From NCBI RefSeq assembly GCF_030272615.1, contig NC_081415.1, positions 102,617,796 to 102,681,795 on the forward strand: a stretch of 64,000 nt of DNA, in the 5' to 3' direction. Shown here piece by piece: positions 58,481-64,000 of this stretch (the stretch's first letter is position 1; each line of letters starts with the position of its first letter). This DNA is from Cryptomeria japonica. Taxonomy: Eukaryota > Streptophyta > Pinopsida > Cupressales > Cupressaceae. The position numbers and the translations under genes are program-made. Under the pieces are notes generated by a model. That model was not told where the DNA came from. It did no database searches and worked only from the letters and a program-made list of their open reading frames with translations.

Positions 58481-59147
58481 ATATCTAATATTTCAAAGAA
58501 AGTAGAGGTATGTCAAAATTTTCATAATTGAAGATAGTGAACTTTGAAGTATGTATTAAGAATGTCTGAGAATTGAAAATTGCTTGATCTATGATTATGT
58601 GGTTTTAGAGGATTAGTTTTGTATGTAAAGTGGTTTTGTGATGTTTATTTGTATGTGTAGTCATCTACTCTGTTGTTTTGTTCTTGTGATTTACTCAACT
58701 TATATGTACACATATTTATATACATGTAAATGAAGTATACAAATACTTCTACACGTAGTTATGTACATATATAAATATAGGTGCATCTATGTGAAATGTT
58801 AAAATCCTGTGTTGTTTACTGTATATATGTGAGGTTGAGATGTTGCTTGAAATGTATGGGTTTTATAAAGTGCTTTACTTGAAATGGATGGGTTTTGCAA
58901 AGTCATAAATTGACTTTGTAGTGTTTTTTTGCCTACACTTGTTGTTGTTAGTAACTTGATTTTTCAAAAGTGTCATTGTAATATAGGTATGCATAGATAT
59001 AGTATTTTTTGATACATATAGATGTATCTATACATATACACATGTATATATACATATGAATTAAATATTCAAAGTGTTGTATACAAACATATGCACATAT
59101 ATAACTGCACATGAATATATAAAAAAAACTAAGACTATGAATAATTA

Positions 59148-59152
<5 letters not shown>

Positions 59153-59183
<31 letters not shown>
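59153..59183. repeat. (TG)n microsatellite
   Basis: About 15 TG units in the spacer between the two Helitron genes. Confidence 0.95.
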
Positions 59184-59186
<3 letters not shown>

Positions 59187-59793
59187 ATTCTTTGTTCTTG
59201 TTAGTTGCTGCATGTTTTTAAAAGCATGATTCTAATATAGGTATGTACAGATATAGTAATTTCTAATACATACAGATGTGTGTATACATATACACATGTA
59301 TATATACGTATCATTTAAAAATTCAAAGTTCTGTATATGAACATATGCACATATATAACTACACATGTATATATCAAAAAGACTAAAACTATGAATAATT
59401 ATATATAGATATGTACATATACAAGTATACTTGTATATATGCAGAATTCTATAACTATGAATAATTCTAGTGTTGTATAGTTATACAAATAGATATTAAA
59501 AAAAAAAACAAGATTTATGTGCATATATGTATAAATTTTCTGCAAATAAGATAGAGCTCGGTACATTTAAAAGTAATGAGCATGAGTGAAAATAACTTAT
59601 GTCAAGAGGAAAGACTTTCAAAGAGATAAGAAATAGATATAAGAAATGTACATATAGATATTTATAGAAGCAACCATGTGTTCATAAAAGGTAATTGTTT
59701 GTATTTGTAAAAATATCAAATATGTAAATTATCTAATGTAATAATTGTATTGTAAACTGAAAGTTTAATAATTAGGAAAGATGCGTTATAACT

Positions 59794-62017
59794 CTAAGCC
59801 TGTGTACTTAAGCGACCAATTTCTGCAAGTAGTGCATCACACTCAGCTTTGAAGTCAACAGGAGAGACTTTATTGACTGTGACTTTCATCTTTGATTCCG
59901 AATTGTATGTGTCAGTGGATACCAGTAGTGTGAATGAATAGTGATGTGACAACAGTCTTTTAATCACTGAACAAGGTGTTTCTGTTGTTGTTGCATCATT
60001 TTGTAGTGCACAAAGCTCTTTTGTAGTTTTGTGTAGCAAATGAATGCCACCCTCATCAAATGCAGTGGCCCAAAGAGTACCTATGGCATCTTGTAACTTT
60101 ACTGGCAAGAGGTAACTATAATTACAGTCTTGCATAGTCATTTCACATCTAGGGCAGAACCAAGAATCATCAAGTTGTTTTGTACATTTTTTTTTGCAAG
60201 GCCTTCCATTGACTATCAGTGGACAAGCTGCATAACAAAAACTTTGATCTGTTACGTTTACAAAACATAGAACAACTAGCAAAGTAGTCTGAATTGTTTC
60301 TGGTTTGACACTCATCCTCTCACGGATTGAAGAAATAGTCATTCTAGTATATTTCCCATCTATGTGGATAGTTTCTGCAACCAAGGGTACAACAAGCAAA
60401 GGGTCCTTTCCTCTTAATGTTAGAGGTTCTGCTTCTGGAAAAGGTGGGTTGATATGTAATGTGGTTGCAACTGTTATGTTTATAAGCTTCCCATTGAAAT
60501 AGCCAACATGAGCATTATGCAAAGCAAGGATAACGACACTATCATTGGTTAACATATTTTTCAATTCTAGGCCTTTTTGTTCTGCCATTGGACCCCATAG
60601 GTTGATGTTAATTTTTGAACCAGATAGATCATTAATTTTCACAACATGCTTCTGTGTTTGACTGCCATCTTTCTTGTGTATTGGAATGCTATCTCCAACA
60701 TATAAAAAAAGGCCAATTATGTCAACCAATGTGTTATTTGTTAGATGAAACAATTCACTAATGGGCATGAAAAGAGGACATTGTTTTTCAGCTTGTTATT
60801 CGTTGGTGCAACATTTTAGTATGGATGCATCAGACAAGATGATTTCTAAATGACTGTTTAGTTTGTTGTACCTCATGTTTGCTTCCTTAATGGATCCCTT
60901 TGAAATAATATAATGTGAACCTACATCCACACAGTTAGAGTGTAACTGAGCTATTTCATCAAAACATGTGACTCTACTCTAATTTCACACCCCTCACAGT
61001 CAACAATGTCAAAGCTAAACACATGGCCATTTTTTGTGGTTGTGCTATATGCCTTAATAGGGCATTTATGAGTAACTCTGCCTTTGATTGTCCATTTATT
61101 CTGGTATGGATTCAAAGTTTTGATAGGGCTTATATTTTCAAAAGTCGTTGTTTGTGGGGATGGCAATTCAGTAGCAAACTAAAGAGATCATTTAGATGTT
61201 GATGGTCTATCCTCAGACATTATTTCTGGTTGTTGTTCTTTGAACGGGTATACTAGTTTACCAAAGAATGGGCAATCACTTTGTTTCACTTCCAGACTAA
61301 GTAATACAATAGTTCTGTGAAAACAAAAGACTTCTTTTTAAATTACTGTTAATTATACTCAAACAAAATTAAATAGAGATGAAACATATTGTATTTAATA
61401 ACCATAGTTTGTTTCCTACCTTGTGTTCCATATGTATTGACATGTATAACTCAATAACTGGACTATTGTGCCTATTTTTAGAATATCTGAATCTATCAGA
61501 GTAGCATATTTAGAAGGCAAGATTGCTAACTGCATGTATGTGCCATCTGATAACACTAATTTATGTATGTCAGTATCATTTGTGTTGTTCTGCATTTTCC
61601 GAAATGACAAAACTTGTAGCAATGTTGAAGGAAGCTCATCCCCAACATTGATAGATTGAATTGCAAAAGGGGTAGGGGCATACTCTTGGGTTTTTGCCTA
61701 CAAAAATAAATATGAATATAGAGGATTTAATTTTAACGTTAAGCAGGTCATATGTTTGCTTACTTGTTAATGTAAAGCATGTGTTAGTAAAGTATGTAAT
61801 CAAGCTATGTTATCTATAGAGTATTCATCTACTTTAGCACTGTGCTATGAAAAAAGGATGCATGTGGTAATGAAAAGGATGGTATGGAAAAGAGAGATGT
61901 ATTATAAAAAAAAGAGCATAAAAGCTTTCTATTTTGAAAAGCTTTGATAATTTAGCTTACCAAACTATCAATTGTGGAGTGCTCTATCGGTTCAGAGGTG
62001 GGTGCTGAAGATGCCAT
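59794..62017 (-). pseudogene. RPA1-like single-stranded-DNA-binding protein gene of the Helitron, three exons
   Basis: Exon 1 is 62017-61961 (starts MASSAPTSEPIEH, donor GTAAGC). Exon 2 is 61697-61420 (acceptor TTTTTGTAG, donor GTAGGA) and encodes the N-terminal OB fold (LQVLSFRKMQ, LVLSDGTYMQLAILPSKYA). Exon 3 is 61314-59794 (acceptor TTTTCACAG). Phases match across both introns. Exon 3 holds a DBD-A-like fold (WTIKGRVTHKCPIK), a DBD-B-like fold from 60768, and a DBD-C zinc finger (C-x8-C-x3-C type, ending WFCPRC near 60150). Two stops in the linker near 61190, a 2-bp frameshift after CEIRV (about 60985), and a TAA near 60800 disable it. RPA-like proteins coat single-stranded DNA. Confidence 0.86.
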
Positions 62018-63415
62018 TGTGCATATATACCTTTTGACAATTGAAAGTAAATTATAAGCATGATGAATTGTAGTTCTTATATCAGAATACAATCACAACA
62101 CGATTTAAGTTGATCAGAGGTATATATGCACAAGAACAACAAAATTAACTGAGCATAGAGTAATGTTGTTAGAGTTTAAATTTTGTTTCAAATGGTAATG
62201 AATTGATCATAATGTGATTGAAACATGTATTCAAAATGACAATTGGTCATATGCTGATAAGCTTAAAAAACATAAATGATCACTTTATGATTTACATATT
62301 TGAGAGCATGTTAACAAAATATGAGTTTATCTCATCAAAGATCATTTAAAATATGAGATGCATCTGTTTGTTTCGAATGTTAATCAAAATATGAGTGTAA
62401 CTTTTCCAAGATTCAATAATTACAAAAACACAAGATCCACCCAAGCAACCCATCCAAGCTTGTTATCAGTCCATTTTAATACTCTGTATCCCAATGTGAA
62501 AATAACTGTTGGATTAGTTAATTGTTCAGTACTTGGTATTAGTAAAGGCGCTAATTTGATACTATGTATGGTTGTTACAAGACTACAATATGTAGAGAGG
62601 TTCGTTGTTGTTTGGTTTCATGATTTATATTCGTAGTGCTGAATTATCTTTCTAAGGTTGCTCTTTAACTTGTTGCTTTCTTGCAACATCCTTTCAATGA
62701 CATTGTTAATGTCCTCTGTTTCTTTCAATCTTCTATCCATTGTTGAAATTTGATTGTGTTAGTGTGGCTGTTTTCTGTTGGAATGACAGAATGGAAATGC
62801 ATTACTAAAAAAAGTGAACATAGAAGAATAATACAACATATCTTTAAGTAGATCATATTTTTTTTGTGTAAATCGTAACAAATTTAGTATTGACTGATTA
62901 TAAAAACTTGTGATAATTAGTTGAATACTTTAAGCTTTGTAAATTGACTAATGAGCCAACTTTGACATGTGATAAATCAGGTGGATTTCAACAAAAGGTT
63001 GTGTATAAGATGTTGATGTTGCAAGCATAGGCGATGCAGGGTGAATAATAAGAATTTGATGGTTGTAATAAATAGTTTTTGTTGGGAACAACAGAGCCTA
63101 CCCAAAAAATAATTATCAAAAAATCATTACATGACATTTTATTTTAGTACATCATGTTGCATACAACATACTGCAATAGAACATAGCCATCAATGGCATT
63201 ACAAAGTTCTTGGTAAGAGAATTAGATCTCTAAAATGTAAAACAAATTGCACCCTAGAAGAAAACTGTGCAGTTTCTTGTTACAGTCTCTTGGTTTTTGC
63301 TCTTTCATAATGTTGTTAATGATTACTTTTTTTGTGGATATATAAATTTCAAAATGAATTTACATGTAGGCAATGCTTTCACTCTCCAAGACAAGTGCTT
63401 AGTTTGATTTATTTT
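62018..63415. other. AT-rich DNA upstream of the Helitron RPA gene
   Basis: No recognised gene. A 40-codon minus-strand frame at 62619-62740 (MDRRLKETEDINNVIERMLQ) looks like a short coiled coil and could be an exon, but nothing else supports it. The Helitron 5' end probably lies here. Confidence 0.4.
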
Positions 63416-63418
63416 AGA

Positions 63419-63484
<66 letters not shown>
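63419..63484. repeat. (TG)n microsatellite
   Basis: About 32 TG units, followed by TATACATATG-rich sequence to 63580. Confidence 0.97.
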
Positions 63485-63486
<2 letters not shown>

Positions 63487-63584
63487 AGGTATACATATGT
63501 ATATAGATGTACATACACATATACATATACATCTGATATATATACATCTATATCTATATATATACATGAATATATATTTAAGTA

Positions 63585-64000
63585 TGGGCATGAATGCTTT
63601 CACTCTGCAAGGTAAGTATTCAGTTTTACAGTTCAAAGGGTCTATGAAATGAATACAACAACGAAATCAAATGTGGATCATTTGTTAGTGGTTATTTATC
63701 TTGGAGATTAAAGGCCTTCATGTGCACAAAGTCAGTTATCTGATTTGTGTGAGTCTGAGCAAATATTTTATGAAGCAACGTTGTGTTTAATGTTTTCCTG
63801 TGTGAGATGTAGAATCTTGCTATCAATCCTTATCATTGTCAAGCTTGGGAAAATATACCGAGAAGTGTCCTTTTCATGTATAAATCCTCAAGATATATAT
63901 GTGAATGTCGAGCAAGACTCACCGTGATAGTTTAATAGGGAGAAATCACATGGATAATCATGGTAGGATCAAAACAAATGCAAGGAGTCATGGCCTAATA
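63585..64000. other. Unannotated right edge
   Basis: No supported feature. Confidence 0.4.

Larger units (their letters stand above)
53600..62017 (-). mobile_element. Degenerate autonomous-type Helitron (boundaries unresolved)
   Basis: An RPA1-like gene and a Rep-helicase gene lie on the same strand, which in plants together define autonomous-type Helitrons. Both are broken. The terminal TC and the hairpin plus CTRR end were not identified, so the limits given are only those of recognised coding sequence plus its 3' end. The ~1.3 kb between the two genes (58500-59790) has no coding and is rich in TATACATATG-like words. Confidence 0.8.

Noticed and set aside
63323-63652. Open frames with Cys/Val or Thr/His repeats
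   Set aside because: They are translations of the (TG)n microsatellite.

Overview
The window looks like intergenic DNA from a large, repeat-rich plant nuclear genome. It holds long LTR retrotransposons nested in one another, plant-type LINE remnants with a C-terminal RNase H, several solo LTRs and a plant-type Helitron. The base composition is AT-rich and I see no intact host gene. A gymnosperm (conifer-like) source would fit the old, diverged insertions, but that is inference; the sequence itself only supports a seed or vascular plant.

Region 1 (1-20558): a Tat-lineage Ty3/gypsy element on the minus strand, about 13 kb without its insertion. It has gag, a protease-like domain, RT, two RNase H domains and integrase, all broken by stops and frameshifts. 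Its 3' LTR, whose first ~108 bp lie left of the window, was hit by a 7.7-kb gag-only element (130-7840, TSD GATAG). The outer element itself sits inside the RT zinc-binding region of an older plus-strand LINE (20559-~23310).

Region 2 (20559-30863): the LINE 3' half with its RNase H, a (TA)n tract, a 1.8-kb solo LTR (TSD AGTAG), AT-rich DNA, a decayed coding-like stretch near 26-27 kb, a minisatellite, and the downstream half of an unidentified minus-strand gene.

Region 3 (30864-38723): a second copy of the gag-only element (TSD CTTAT) with an uninterrupted 992-residue Gag/protease-like frame. It splits the unidentified gene, whose upstream half is at 38724-39484.

Region 4 (39600-51700): two minus-strand LINE remnants. 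Each is cut by a solo LTR (39911-41231, TSD GACTG; 43341-44820, TSD AGTCC). They are followed by very long pyrimidine-rich (CT)n tracts, split by a further solo LTR (47393-48616, TSD CTCCA) and linked to a duplicated ~280-bp tail.

Region 5 (~53600-62017): a degenerate autonomous-type Helitron on the minus strand. An RPA1-like gene with three recognisable exons (62017-59794) is followed by a Rep/helicase gene (58480-~54000) that keeps the HUH, two-tyrosine, Walker A and Walker B signatures but is broken in several places. Its termini were not resolved. The last 2 kb are AT-rich with a (TG)n tract.

The most interesting items are the pair of gag-only LTR elements and the leader of the Tat element. 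The gag-only pair has TSDs, PBS and PPT, a shared in-frame UGA followed by a conserved 3' frame, a hairpin-forming motif repeated in LTRs and leader, and a duplicated PPT-like decamer. The Tat leader carries at least nine copies of a palindrome-cored motif.
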